From the NCBI GenBank assembly GCA_028023455.1, contig JAQFVV010006245.1, positions 7,085,331-7,149,330 on the forward strand: a stretch of 64,000 nt of DNA, written 5' to 3'. This document shows positions 38,740-51,493 of this stretch, piece after piece (positions within the stretch are counted from its first letter, which is position 1; the number at the start of each line of letters is the position of its first letter). This DNA is from Epiperipatus broadwayi (lineage: Eukaryota > Onychophora > Udeonychophora > Euonychophora > Peripatidae). The translations under genes and the position numbers were made by a program. The notes under the pieces are model-generated. The model searched no databases and was not told where the DNA came from. It saw nothing but the letters and a program-made list of their open reading frames with translations.

Positions 38740-39640
38740 GATCATTAGATTACATAGAGATACTAAGAAGCTAAACATTAGGATGGCATACAATAGGATG
38801 GCTCCATATTTTTGAAACATTTTACAGCAGTTTTGCAAAAATGTAATTATAAAACAAAATGCAGGAGTAAAAATAAATGAAATTATTTTCTATATAAATT
38901 TTGCAAAAGACATTATTGTTTTTTCAAATAATGCTTCAGAATTTCAGGAAATGTTGTGACAATAGTCAAATAAAAATAAGAAAGTATGGGTAAAAATAAA
39001 TACTAAAAAGACTAAAGTAATAATGTCCAATAGCTTTTTCAGAAGAAGAAAATAAAGATCGATAATTATGAATTAAAAGAAATTAACAACTGCAAATATC
39101 TTGGTCAGATTATTAATAAAGATGGAAACATAATGGATGAAATTAGTCATAAAATTAAAGTTGGATGGAATGGTTTTGATAAAAATGACTTAGTATTAAA
39201 AAAAATATACTTATGTTTGAAAAGAAAGATTTTTAATAGATGTGTTTTATCAAATTTTATTTATGGATTTTAGACTCGGACACTTAACTGGAGAGTAATA
39301 CAGAGACTTCAGACTACCCAATCAATTCTGAAAGATGTATATTAGAAATAACATGAAGGGATCAAAAACAAAATACTTAAATAAGAGAATAAGCAAATAT
39401 CATTGAAATAATTAAACACTTAAATTCAGCCAGGTTGGAATATTGTTAAAAAAGATGATAATATATGATAGTAGAAGATGATACTAGATCTTACACGATT
39501 ACAAAAGAGCTAGAAAGAGACCATGTGCAAGATGGATGGATAAATTAAGAATCCTGTAGGAAATCAGTAATAAACTCATTAAAATTTAACAAAAATCTTT
39601 CAAAATCTGAAATATCAAAGAACAAATTAGACAATACAAA
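38740..39640 (+). pseudogene. RTE-like LINE relic, copy 2 (RT thumb to C-terminus)
   Basis: A run of recognisable sequence: ILQQFCKN and NAGVKINE, INFAKDIIVFSNNASEFQEM (about 38895-38955; a degraded 'FADDIVLFS' catalytic motif with Lys-Asp in place of Asp-Asp), WVKINTKKTKVIMSNSF, NYKYLGQ-like (AACTGCAAATATCTTGGTCA), GNIMDEISHKIKVGWNGF-like, CLKRKIFNRCVLSNFIYGF, RTLNWRVIQRLQTTQ and a final RPCARWMDKLRI (about 39515-39550). This is textbook RTE/BovB order. Stops and shifts abound, and the 5' half is missing. Confidence 0.82.
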
Positions 39641-42600
39641 ATAAAATTTGGGCTAAATTATCATTGTTATCTGTATGTATTGCATCAAAAAATAGAATAA
39701 TACTAAATAGATCATAAGAAAATAAATTATAAACTACAAGGTTTAAATTATCCAATACTGGATTTTTTTTTGTTTCTATTTTATAATATCAACAATCATG
39801 AGATGTCTGTTGGGAAGTTATTTTTGAAGCAAACAGTTTATGACAATGATAAATATAATTTGTTTTTTAATTAATCTATTTCTAAATTCTAATAATGTTA
39901 ACTTTAAGATCATAGATCTACTGTAGTTACATAATTTCTTAAATTATACCATTGCTTGCACAGATAAATATATTTATAAAAATATGCTCCAGAATTATAT
40001 ATATACATTATAATCAGATAATAATATTATTATATAATATCATAATTCATGAATTCTTTAAGCATTAAGTATGACAGCTTATTTTAAATTAAAGCATTAA
40101 AAAAATTAAATTCTATAATTACTTAAATTTCATTATTTTTTAAACAATTTAATGAAAAATTATATAAATATATAGTATCAGTTTTGGAATTTCCCAATTT
40201 TTTACTATTCAAGTTGATTTTATCATTTCATCTTTATCGTCAGTTCACCACAAGTGTAATAAGAAGTAAACATTTGTGTTAACACAATTAACAATTACAA
40301 ATTGATCTATAAATTATGTCTTTTTTAATTCACCAATAGAAGCACTTGTGGTGGTTGTTAATAATAATTTATATAATTGTGAATGATTGAAATCCTTTAT
40401 ACTTTGAAGTAAATCATGAGGATTCTTATATATATATATAGAAAATTCTGGATACTATTTTGAATTAAAGCAAGAGATTTTTAGACTTATCACAGTTGGG
40501 GAGAAAGTGATATCTAAAAAACTATGACCTTTGTTGATATCTCATTTAAATATTTTAATAGTTAATTGGTATAAAATCTTTAATATTAATTATTGATTTT
40601 AATTTGAGATATTATTTTATACTTTGCTATAGACAGATTGCATTTACAATTTTTATAATTTGAAGTTATGATTATTTATTAAATGTATAGAAAGTTTGTA
40701 GCCTTTCTCTAATTTTTTTTATAATTATCTATCTGTTTTATATCTGCTTATGTGTGATTAGCAACCTACCTGCTGCTGGTCTATCTAAGCTACCTAATCT
40801 TGCTATCTACATATCTATTACTCTCCACATGTCTATCTATATTGATTACTTATTTATTTATATCTCTATATATTCATAACATCATCATTTTAATCATTAC
40901 CATTTTATATAAAGTGAGAAGTTGTTGGAAACTAATGTGAATTATTTGCATATGATATCTTTCAATTATTTTAAATAATTAAACTTACTATTCACTATAA
41001 TGGACCATCAGTTTCACAGTGTTCTTTTATCTTTTATTTATAGTGAATCTTATGCACTGCATGATTTAGTGGAGTAATATAATGATTGATTCTGGAGTTG
41101 AAAATTCTTGCATTGCTGCTCCAGTTCTGTCAATCCAGTGAATAAATTTCTTGCAAATTTCCAAGCAATAAACCATTGAATTTTTTTAATAGTAATAAAT
41201 CCTACTGCTATTGGAGAAACAAATTACAAAATATTAATTAAATACATTTAATATGCTATAATTTAAAACATTGGTGAAGTAGCTATTTGAGGGCTAAAGA
41301 TTTTTGAATGAAACCCAACCAATCACTTCTGGTATTTGAACATCACATGATGACCTGAAAATAAGTGTTTACTTATTGTTCCAAGAAATGTTCAATAAAA
41401 ATAAATAAATAAATGGATAGATGAATGTAAAGATATATAACAGAGAAACAGATAGGCAGAAAAATTGGTACATAAATAAGTCTACCATAGAAATGCATAA
41501 ATTAATTATAAAATAAATTATTTCAATTAGTGTTGAAAACTAACAATATTACTCAATTTTCTACTGTAAAACTAAATAGGTAGACCTGAGATATTAAGAA
41601 TAAAACAGCACTCAATTATCCAATAAATGTTTGTTTACTGGTGCCAACTTGAAATCAGACCAATCACTACTATGCCACGTGTTCATTACATGTTAACATC
41701 AAGAAATAACAATATTTACTTGATCTTTATTTTATGTTTTTTTTTATTGATATTGTTTACTACCATTATCCATTTTTGGATAGTAGATTTTTATTTTTTT
41801 TTTTATTTTTTTACCTGTCTCTTTTTTCATCTTGTTTCAGGGGTATTTGTTATTTTGTCCTGCTGGGATTTACAAATGATTAATCTTTAATTACATTTTA
41901 CTTAAGAGAATGTTAAGAGATCCTATGCAACACCTTATTATTGTTAATCATCTGTTCAAAAGAATGGTTTAACTTCTCCTAAAATTCTCTTCAAGCCTCT
42001 CTAAAGTAGTATTTATTTTCAATTCAACGCATATATATTTTTTTTAAAAATCTTATTAATAATTCCTTTAAAACTATAAAAATGTTTTTTTTTTTTAAAT
42101 GTTATTTTTTTTCAATGAATATTTTTTTTATTCAGTATTATTTAGTATCTCTATAGCCTTCAGCTCATTTATCCAAATTATTATTTCGATTTTTATAAAC
42201 TTTAGAGATATTTGAGCATCTACACTTAATGAAGGGAACTCCTAAGTTAAATTAGTCACGGCTCAATATGTACAATCTTTTCAAAATTATCATTTTATGT
42301 AGAACTGATATCAAATATCTTTTCTTTTTGTTGGAGTGGAAGGAGGAGTTTAGAATTTGCTAAAGGCTGAGATATTTCTAGTATTTGATAAAAATCATTT
42401 GGATCTCTTCAATATTAATTTTTTTAATTCTGGAATTGTAAATATGGAATTGTTTTTAAGAATTGAAAGTCTAAAGAATGAAATAGGGTTAATAATTTAT
42501 TAAAAAAGATTTCCATATCTGAGTATGATTCTCATTGTTCTGCACATTTCATTAACCATTACCATAATATTAATTAATGTAGGAGAAAGATTATTAATGA

Positions 42601-43584
42601 TTACTACTTCTGGTTTAATATATATTAAGATCTCTGCTTGGAGGTGCGTTGAAATAACTAGACTATAGGCTACCACTAAATAATATCACATGATCCTTGT
42701 GAGTAACATATTTTCATTGTTTGCTTGTTCTTAACGCAATTTATTCTAATATTATAATATTGTGATTTATTATCATTTACATCATTAAAAAGTTAAATAT
42801 ATATAATAAAAGTTCTGTCGCTGACATTCTTATATAACTTTGAAATTAATTAATAACCTTGTAAATTAATTGCGTGGATAATATATTTTTCTTAAAAATC
42901 TATTTTTAGCAATCACTTTAAAGTAAGATAAACATAAAAAAATATTAGACAACAATTTAAAAGCACTTTCTTTTCTTAATATCAAGTGTAAAACAGATAT
43001 ATTTTGAGTCATTATAATTTCCTATTTTATTTTTAGTTTCATTAGTTGTTTTTGAAGTTGGATAGTTACGCTAAATTAAAAAAAAAAACTTACAATTTTG
43101 CACTAAGGATTAATGGAGTAATAATGTGATGTTAAACTCCTCCGCCTTCAGGCAAGTTGGGATTACTTGATAGATAATAGGGTATTATGAACAAATGATA
43201 ACAATTGATTATTATTGGTGGTAGTTTGCTCTTGTCATTGGTAGGAGCTTGCCCCCGCTGTAACAATTTATTTTAACATTTCAATTTTAAAACTTCATCT
43301 TAAAATAATGACGCCTTTACATAATAAAGATGCAACATTAATAATAATAAATTTTTAAAGCCTTTTTTTTTGTTATATTACTGAAATACTTGTTTGAGTG
43401 ATATATTTAAGCATTTTAAAAATATTTATAATTTAAATTACTCGCATATAATAATCTTTGCCTCATATTTTTCATATGTTTTACTTATATATTTTATGAT
43501 AACAAATATAGCTGCTAATTGTGACAGTACTTTGTGCTATTAAAATGATGATTTCCTTTATTGCTCTACATAGTCCTGCATTGC
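39641..43584. other. A+T-rich non-coding stretch
   Basis: No gene. Degenerate CTAT/TATC-type tandem sequence lies near 40725-40875. The region near 43135-43260 is less A+T-rich (CTCCGCCTTCAGG, GCTTGCCCCCGC) but has no open frame or match I recognise. Confidence 0.5.
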
Positions 43585-43655
43585 CCTGTGCAGTTTAGTG
43601 CAATGGTAGAGTATCAAATCTGGAATGTGGGGTCCTAGAATCAATTTCGGTATAA
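43585..43655 (+). repeat. degenerate tRNA-like sequence
   Basis: CAGTTTAGTGCAATGGTAGA resembles a tRNA D-arm/A box (TTCAGTGGTAGA type), and GGTCCTAGAATC about 30 bases on resembles a T-arm/B box. It is too diverged to be a functional tRNA; a tRNA-derived SINE fragment is more likely. Confidence 0.4.
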
Positions 43656-43732
43656 GGATTTTGGGGTTCAAACTTATAAACTTTCTAGTAATAAAGCTAT
43701 TCGAATATTTATTATATTTACTGTGTTCCAGT

Positions 43733-43867
43733 TAATGGTAAATAGTCAACCTGTTAGCCGAGAGGTCATCACAACCACCTTGCAAGCAAGTAGTTGGTTG
43801 CAGACGGTTGTGGGTTCGCGCCCCGGCCGATGCTATGATATATGAAAAAAAAATAATGGTAAATAGT
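43733..43867 (+). mobile_element. short tRNA-derived SINE with 14-bp target-site duplication
   Basis: The body is 43747-43853 (107 bp). It contains TTAGCCGAGAGGTCA, like the D-arm/A box of a type II (Leu/Ser-like) tRNA, and TGGGTTCGCGCCCC, a strong B-box/T-arm match. It ends in a short A run. The bases TAATGGTAAATAGT precede the body (43733-43746) and follow it (43854-43867) exactly, which is the hallmark of LINE-mediated retroposition. Perfect flanks suggest a young insertion. With hardly any non-tRNA body it could also be a retroposed tRNA. It does not look like a working tRNA gene because the acceptor ends do not pair well. Confidence 0.8.
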
Positions 43868-44019
43868 AAGATTGTACAGCGTTTCCTGCTATTATGCTCT
43901 TTTACACTATGAAGTCACCAATCCTATGCCATCAAGATAAAAATTAAAAGTAATCAATAAGTTTATACATACAATTAAACAAAAAATATTGAAAGTAAAT
44001 TATGCAGCAATCAAATCAG

Positions 44020-44021
<2 letters not shown>

Positions 44022-44105
<84 letters not shown>

Positions 44106-44121
44106 TCTCCAAATAATAATG

Positions 44122-44216
<95 letters not shown>

Positions 44217-44221
44217 ACTAC

Positions 44222-44259
<38 letters not shown>
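44022..44259. repeat. long (TAT)n/(AAT)n microsatellite
   Basis: About eleven TAT units switch directly to AAT units, so the junction can fold back on itself. The array is broken by CTCTCCA near 44104 and by a few GAT and ACT units. Frames reading it encode poly-Asn, poly-Ile, poly-Tyr or poly-Leu and are artefacts. Confidence 0.95.
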
Positions 44260-44699
44260 GAAGGAGCTTTAGACCTTGGATAGCACAGTTCAGGTAAAAA
44301 CACTCCACATTCAAACAATTAAAAAGTTAATAAAAATCATCAGAAACAAAGTAAAAAGTATATTTAGCATCAAAAATTCTAATATTAAATTAATTAATAT
44401 CATCTAACAGAAAAATAAGCAGAATTTAATTGATGATTTTTAAGTTGAAAACCAACTTCAACAAATAAACAACAAAAGCACAGAGGCTCAAAGATCACAT
44501 GACCTAATTAACGGCAGCAAACGCCAATGAAAGCCATAAAAAAGAAAAGAAAAACAAAAGCCAATGTTTGCAGACATGGTCAAAGGAAAATAAAAAATAA
44601 ATTTATTTATCTTAACAAAAAAAACTGAAAATCAATTTAATTCAGATATCAGCAAAGAAAAAAAAAAGCAATGCAACCACTTCTCAAAAGATCAACCCC

Positions 44700-46115
44700 A
44701 GATATAGGAAGCCAACTGATAGTGACATAAATAATTTAGAATTCAAAAAACAGTAAAGTCAAAATCCACCAGAAATTGTCTGGAATGAAAAAAAATTGAA
44801 CATCACAACTGAATTATTCAATAAATCCATACCAAAGCATCTCTTTGCACCACTCAATAGATTTTTTCTCCTAAGTCCATGGTGTTGTCAGCAACATTTC
44901 ATTATATAAAATTCCCCAAAAAGTTTCTGTATGAGGCAATAATGTTAAATGGATTTTGGGACACAATACAACAGATTTCAGAGCATCCCAATGACTGGTA
45001 CCCAATATTGTAATTTTATGAAATCACACAGAAGTAGATTTCAATGACAAGTCAAATCATTTGGTAACTTTACACTGATCACTATAGACCAAAATTATCT
45101 CAATGCCATTTCAGGAATAATTAAGAACACATACTTAGGATACAAAAAACAAGACTTCCAAAGAATGAGGGAACCATTTGGCAAGGTCATTATGTTCAAA
45201 ACAGTATACCAAAAAGACACACCAATAACAATTGCAAATAGCATGAGTTCAGAATAAAACTGCATCCAGATACTGATCCAGATGATATACCAACAGAAAT
45301 TCTGGATTAAGAAGAATTGCTCACTCTATATATTAAAGGTCTGAAACCAGAGTGTTACTCATGCAAACAAAGGGGATATGTTACTGTACTATGTCCAAAT
45401 TGTACAAACTGCCAGAACTTAACCAGAAATCAAAACACACACTCACAAAAACAACAAAATTTCAACACTAATATGCAAACAGAAGAGAAGATAGCCATTG
45501 CCAAGGATAGCAGTGAACCAACTACATAAAGAAATAATAGCAACATGAAGCAAAGATATCAACTTAGACTTTGAAGATTTATTCACAGAAAAACAACAAA
45601 ATTCCAAAACAAGGAACATGATCAAGGAGAAAGTGAAAGCCAAGCAAAAAATTAGTACAACTAAAGCAAATGAATATATGCCAGAATTTGATTGAGCAAT
45701 GGATAACATCACACAGTATACTATTACCAATAAGACAGCCATAGAAATTATGGAGACCCCCTATCCCCAAGCAGCACAACAATGCAACTAATAAAACAAA
45801 TCCAACCAGAAAGCAAGAGAAAGCCTGGGAGACCTACAAGAAAAAAGCTAGCAAAGAAGTGAAGACAGATGATAATAATTCTGATCCACTAATCATTGAT
45901 TACATAAATGAGGACTCAAGTCCAATGAAAATAATCACAAATTTATTTGAAAACCAGTTAATAACCACTAAATCACAAACTGAAGAAGCACAAAATGCAC
46001 CAACACTCAATACAAAAAACAAACAGAAGAATGATACAAAAGTTGCCAAAATAGATCAAAAACAAATGGAAATAAAAAAAATCAGTGAAAATACACAATG
46101 TAAAGCTCCAAAATA
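44700..46115 (+). pseudogene. LINE ORF1 relic: zinc-knuckle and AT-hook-like nucleic-acid-binding protein
   Basis: The middle carries IIKNTYLGYKKQDFQRMREP and FKTVYQKDTPITIANS (about 45115-45245), then DPDDIP, LLTLYIKGLKPECYSC and CYSCKQRGYVTVLC (45353-45394). The latter is a CX2CX4-Y-X4C variant of the CCHC zinc knuckle, with Tyr in place of His. Downstream KRKPGRPTRKK-like residues (about 45805-45845) form an AT-hook-like RPGRP motif. A last open piece runs 45859-46115 and is polar and Lys-rich. ORF1 proteins of this group coat LINE RNA. Frames change several times, so no product can be made. The same order is visible in the copy at 54787-55760. Confidence 0.72.
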
Positions 46116-46139
46116 ATCATAATAAACAATACACAGTTA

Positions 46140-48963
46140 ATGAAAATTAAAATAGCAGCACTGAATGTCAGAAGCATTAACTCAACAGCAAAAATATAGC
46201 AGCTCAACAAATCGATTAGCATCATACAAACAGAAATACTAGAACTCCTAGAATCAAAAATATAATTGATCATAAACTAATCCAGCCACATACCTAGACA
46301 ACCAAGATTTTTCCATATATTCCAGGGACACATCATCACCTTCAGCAGGAATAAACATATTCAAAGCCTCAAACTGCAATTTTTCAATCTTCAAAATTAT
46401 TTACATTGACTCAAATCTAATCACTACATTTCAGCATCAAAATACCACACTCAACATTATTTTTGTGTATGTATCCCCAGATCCCAGCCTAATAGCACAT
46501 ATAATTCTCACAATAAACTCCCAGCTTACAACCAGCCACAACCTAACAATATTAATGGGTGATTTCAACTTAAGCTATAAAAAATTCAATTCCAAAAAGG
46601 TTACATCAATTAAACCTGCCACTCATGAATGCTCAGGGCTTTGTTGCCACAGATTCAATGACATTCTATAATCAATGACATGCCACACATTGATATATGC
46701 TACTACACACCAATGCTTCATCACTTAATCAACTTCCAATTCAAACCATTACCATAAATTTCTCAAAGCTCCAAACAACATCCATTAATTTAGAAAAACA
46801 ATCAGACTCCTCCCAACAAACACTAATGAATTTCTATTCTCAGAGTCTTACATTATGCTAAATAAAATTAATGATATGTCACAAGATTCAATTCAAAAAT
46901 ACCAATCATTCATCAACATACTATCCTTCAACATACATCACAAGACAAGATACCATCCCCTCCTGATTAATGGCACTAGCAGACGATCTCCACAGGAGAA
47001 TCACCACTACCAGATCCATGCTTAACATCCACTAATACACATAAAAACTAACAAAGCTATACTACAATACATGTAAACAATTAAAAGGATACCTTGCCAC
47101 AAAAAATGCTTCGCCCAACAACCCATAGACATGCTGATATATTCACTGGACAGTAGGCTATCCATCAACCAGAAAAGTACCCATGGCAATTGAGGTAAGT
47201 GGCAATGTCTATGCAGGACAACATGCTGGATTCCATATACCAACATTTTAAGCAAAAGCTCCAAACAATACACACCAACCACTGATGATTTTCGAATCCA
47301 ACAATTTGCTGAAAAGCTTAAAAAATTCCTGACAGTGTCCACCCTGGAACCAAATTACCACAGAGTAGCTTTGAAACCTTGCTAATTTTCTATCACAAAA
47401 AATATACAATACTAGAGGACTATATCCAATAGCAATAGTGCCATTTAACAAAAGACAACAACCATTTCAAATAACAACCTTTAACCCATCTCCATGGGTC
47501 CATTGGGAATTAAATTATTGGAAAAGGTAGTCAAAGATAAAATAGAAACATAATACTGCTCCTGATATCAACCATGCAGTATGCAAAGAAGGGATCCTCC
47601 ACCACACAGGCTGCACTTGTATTTAAAATGATACAAAGTGCAACTCAGCAATATAAAAAGTATGCCCCAATTGCAATTCAACTGGATAAACAGGCAGCAT
47701 TTGAATCTGTTGCAATAGAGGTCATAATAAACATGTTTGCAAATACAGAACTTTCACCCAACCTACTGTACATCATTGCAAATCTCTTACTTAACTGAGA
47801 GATACACTTTGCACTTAGCAGCCGAAATACAACAGCATTTACTCCCACATAAGAATCAATTTCACAAGGATCCCCACTCAGTATACTTCTGTTTATTCTA
47901 TATATAAATCCCTTCTTAAAACAGATTCAAAATGAATTATCAGGAATATTAATACCACAAACTACCCAACATATTCCATATATTGCATACATGGATGATG
48001 TGACAGTGTTTCTAACATTGCATAAAAAAATGCCAGTATTAGAAAGAATACTACAAAATTACACAGATATACACAAACTACAATTCAACCTAAGCAAAAC
48101 ATCAGCATGGTTCATCTATACTAACAAGCCCTACACACATCTGTATCAAGGAAAACCTATCCCATTTCTTAAATTCCCATTTTACCTGGGAGTGAATGGA
48201 ATGAGACATACACTTTAAAATAAGCTCAACCAGAGAGCAACTAACATAACCACATCTTTATCAAATGTATATTTATCTCTATATTCAAGAGTACATCTAT
48301 TTAACATACTCATAACAACAAGAATTGGCATATTATTAATCTATTGTCAACTTTACAGAAAACTTTTACAGCAGCCATATCATCACTCTGTAGCAAACTA
48401 CTATGGAATAGGAAAACTGTAGCCATTTCAGTCAAACAACTCAGTCAACCAAGTATACAGAATAGTCTGATGCTACAAACAATACATGTGTTCCATATCC
48501 AAAAAACAATAAACCTACTGGCAAGATCACTGCATACTTTCAGTACATACAGGGCCTCCTCGAAGTAATCCCTACAGATCATCCACCCTACCTTTTGGAT
48601 ATTTAGTTTCATTAGTACACTCAGCATAAATCAATATTGGAACTACAACACTCACATCTGATAGCAATACACATACTGGAAGACATAAGAGTTGATTAAC
48701 TCAGAGTCACAAAAAACCAGATCTTTAGTCCAATGCTGGGAGTAAACAACAAGCAACCCCTTAAAAACTTGAGAAAATCATCAATGGAACTGAAGTTCTT
48801 CAACTTCTTGATCAAGTTAAATCTATTTACACTACCAACATTCTATTTCTTACAATACCATTGTCTTTATAGGTCAATAGATCCATTCTTCAACATATGC
48901 CATGCTGCTAAAGAAACACAACAACACATATTTTACAATTGTACTGCATTAAACACTACATGA
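46140..48963 (+). pseudogene. LINE ORF2 relic: APE-type endonuclease, reverse transcriptase, C-terminal zinc motif
   Basis: It starts at ATG 46140 with MKIKIAALNVRSIN, the conserved N-terminus of an apurinic-type endonuclease. FVYVSPDP and ILMGDFN (about 46465-46575) are later endonuclease motifs. RT landmarks follow: KKGSSTTQAA (about 47585), IAIQLDKQAAFESV (about 47670-47715, motif A Asp), QGSPLSILLFILYINP (about 47865-47910), YMDDVTVFL (about 47987-48013, catalytic) and FNLSKTSAW. Later LLWNRKTVAISVKQLSQP and HVFHIQKTINLLARSLH (48390-48540) resemble the post-RT region of Tx1/L1-like ORF2. CHAAKETQQHIFYNC (about 48898-48945) is a C-terminal Cys/His site. More than ten stops or shifts are present. 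Confidence 0.78.
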
Positions 48964-49682
48964 AACAACATGGTAAATCAACATAGAACAAGACAAACTA
49001 TACAGCTAACAGATTTTACATGCAAGCAGATAACCCTCACAGCATGAACAGAAATCTTTGGACTTTATGCACTTTAGTATACATGATGTATATTCAGCCT
49101 GAGAAATAACACCAGATGGCATCTGGCAACATTTTACAACAAGCTACAACAAATAAGAAATAAAGATGCAAAGATTGCACATCCACATATCTATGCACCA
49201 CCTGGTTACTATTAAAATTACAAGCTAATTTATAAGAGCATGCAAAACTAACCACTATATAAACACAGCATGTTCAAAAAAACCCAACAATGAATAAGAA
49301 ACTAAAAGGGCTATAAAATAAAGATTCTGACTAATGAACAAAGACAATAACAGAATACTAATGAGAGATGGAAGGAAGGACACTAACTAACAACAAGATC
49401 AGAAACAAATAGTAAAATTAAACAATGATATCAATAACAAACATATAATGTGAAAAAATCTACCATGGAAACCCAGGGTTATAAAGTATTGTGATTGAAT
49501 GGGTTAACTAATGTAGACCCCTATTCAACACATCCATACCTAGGTAATTAGCAACGAAAATCTCAACAAATCAAATCTGTAAAAATCATCATGCCACTAT
49601 AACTAAGGCAAAAGTATGTAAACATCATGTAACCTTTGTTGACAATAAAGTATATTATTGAAAGAACAGCAACAACAACCAC

Positions 49683-49844
<162 letters not shown>

Positions 49845-51410
49845 CATGCAAAATTGAATAAACAGGAAGTACCTCTGAGGCTAATGTTGGACTTTGATGG
49901 CGTCCACTATTTCAGTGCGACCAAATTAGTTAATGACTAGTTGATTGAATATATAGGGTTTGGTTCATGCACAATTAAATCGTCATTTGAATTCGTGAGC
50001 AAAATAAAAGACGCAACGATTTTGCATGAATTTAGGATGGCAGCAGTGGATTTCACAGAGCTATATGGCTCCATTGACAGACAATTATCTATTAGAATAA
50101 TAGAATGAGTCACACAGGAAGGAGTGCCCTGTTCTCAAAGCACAATTTATTGTGGATTTCCTGAAATGGCTGGACGAAAATATTTGGGCGTCATATGAAA
50201 ACAAATGGTACAGAATGAACAACGGATGGCCTATGGAACTCCCCATTAGTGGCATCATTTCTAGCATTGTGCTAGATCACTTTGAACAACAGGTGATTCC
50301 AAAGTACCAGACAGCAATGCCAAACATAATTTGCCAAACATAATTTATAGCAGATACGTAGACAACATATTCTTGGCAGCACCCGAAAATGCTATCACGG
50401 AGATTTTACATGAACTCCATGCTCTTTCCAACCTCATATTTAATTGCACACATGAAGATGAGCAAAACATGGTCAGATATTTGGATTTAAAAACTAAGAG
50501 AGAGGATTTCTAACATTTGTTTATTCCATGATAATTAAACCCTTGTGCATCCGAGGCTACATCCATCCGCTCTCAAAATCCCCTAAAGCCCATAAACTTG
50601 CAGGGCTGTCTGCCTTCTTATTTCGCAATCACCACCTATGTAAATTGGAGTCAGACAGTAAAAACAACATCACCAGCTACATCAGGGACTTAATAAGTGT
50701 GGGTTATGATCACAAAACAATAACCAAAAGGATTGCAAGCTTTCATAAAAGACTGCAACAAAACACAAAAGATGACAGACAACATCTAATTATACCTTAC
50801 ATACCTACAGTAGCTAAAAATTTCAGTAAAATATTACAGAAGGAATTCAAACTCGGATTCAGAACCCCTCCAAACACAAATAGGCCCATCAACAATACCA
50901 AAGACACAAGAAATATAAAAGGATCCCCCATGTCGAATTAAATTGTGTGCCTGCAGACAGGATGTGATTCAGTATATTATAGGAAACTCGGGCCACAGTG
51001 AGCAATAGACTGGCTCAGCATAGATATATATATATATATATATACAAAGGCTACAACTAAAGGAGAGGGCAGCTCAGTATTTGCTGATCATCAGCAGGAG
51101 CAAAGCCATAGATTTGAGCCATCTAAAGCTGACATCGTATGCACAGAAAGGAACAATATCAAGAGGAAGTTCAAAGAGACATGTTACATCACCAGTGATG
51201 CCATGTCAATCAACAGAAAAGACACATGCTTCGCAGTCTTGAAAACATGGATGTTGTAATTTACATGCATTTGCATAGAGTCAACAGCCTGTAAAAGGAC
51301 TATGATTATGGAGCTGTAAAGGCCCCGAAAGCACTAAGTCCATAAAATAGAAGCTTACTAATAATAAACTTATAGTTTCACCTCAGTTATTAATTTTAGC
51401 TTTTCAGTAA
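49845..51410 (+). mobile_element. Penelope-like element A, 5'-truncated upstream copy
   Basis: It begins abruptly at CATGCAAAATTG, right at the end of the (AAT)n array, and corresponds to 52350 onward in copy B, so its 5' half is missing. It is close to copy B over long stretches. It shows ELYGSIDRQLSIRI, GLD-type RT motifs with damage (WPMELPISGIISSIVLDHFE; RYVDNIFLA, where the second catalytic Asp of YxDD is Asn), and the connector IRGYIHPLSKSPKAHKLAGL. The GIY-YIG segment is broken: TATTATAGGAAACTC replaces TATTATGGGGAAACTC of copy B. It ends at CTTTTCAGTAA, identical to the end of copy B (53915). It serves as the partial upstream repeat typical of tandem PLE insertions. Confidence 0.85.
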
Positions 51411-51493
51411 TTTACAAAGTAAGGTGAAATAAAATTCTTTATTACAATAACATGAATAATTTTGTTAATGAGTGTTTTGTACTATGAATTGAC

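Larger units (their letters stand above)
44260..49682 (+). mobile_element. L1/Tx1-like LINE, nearly full length, inactive
   Basis: This non-LTR retrotransposon has a 5' region, an ORF1 relic (about 44700-46115), an ORF2 relic with endonuclease, RT and C-terminal zinc site (46140-48963), a 3' untranslated region with AATAAAGT (about 49645), and an (AAT)n tail. The 5' boundary is not visible; I place it at the end of the preceding (AAT)n array. Stops and frame changes throughout show it is dead. Its second copy, at 53916-56364, confirms which parts belong to the family. Confidence 0.8.

Noticed and set aside
41627-41890. 87-codon frame with hydrophobic runs, membrane-protein-like
   Set aside because: The hydrophobic part is T-run translation (Phe/Leu/Ile). 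There are no splice signals, no CpG rise and no recognisable family.
43989-44318. Overlapping open frames on both strands encoding poly-Asn, poly-Ile, poly-Tyr and poly-Leu
   Set aside because: They are readings of the AAT/TAT microsatellite in different frames.
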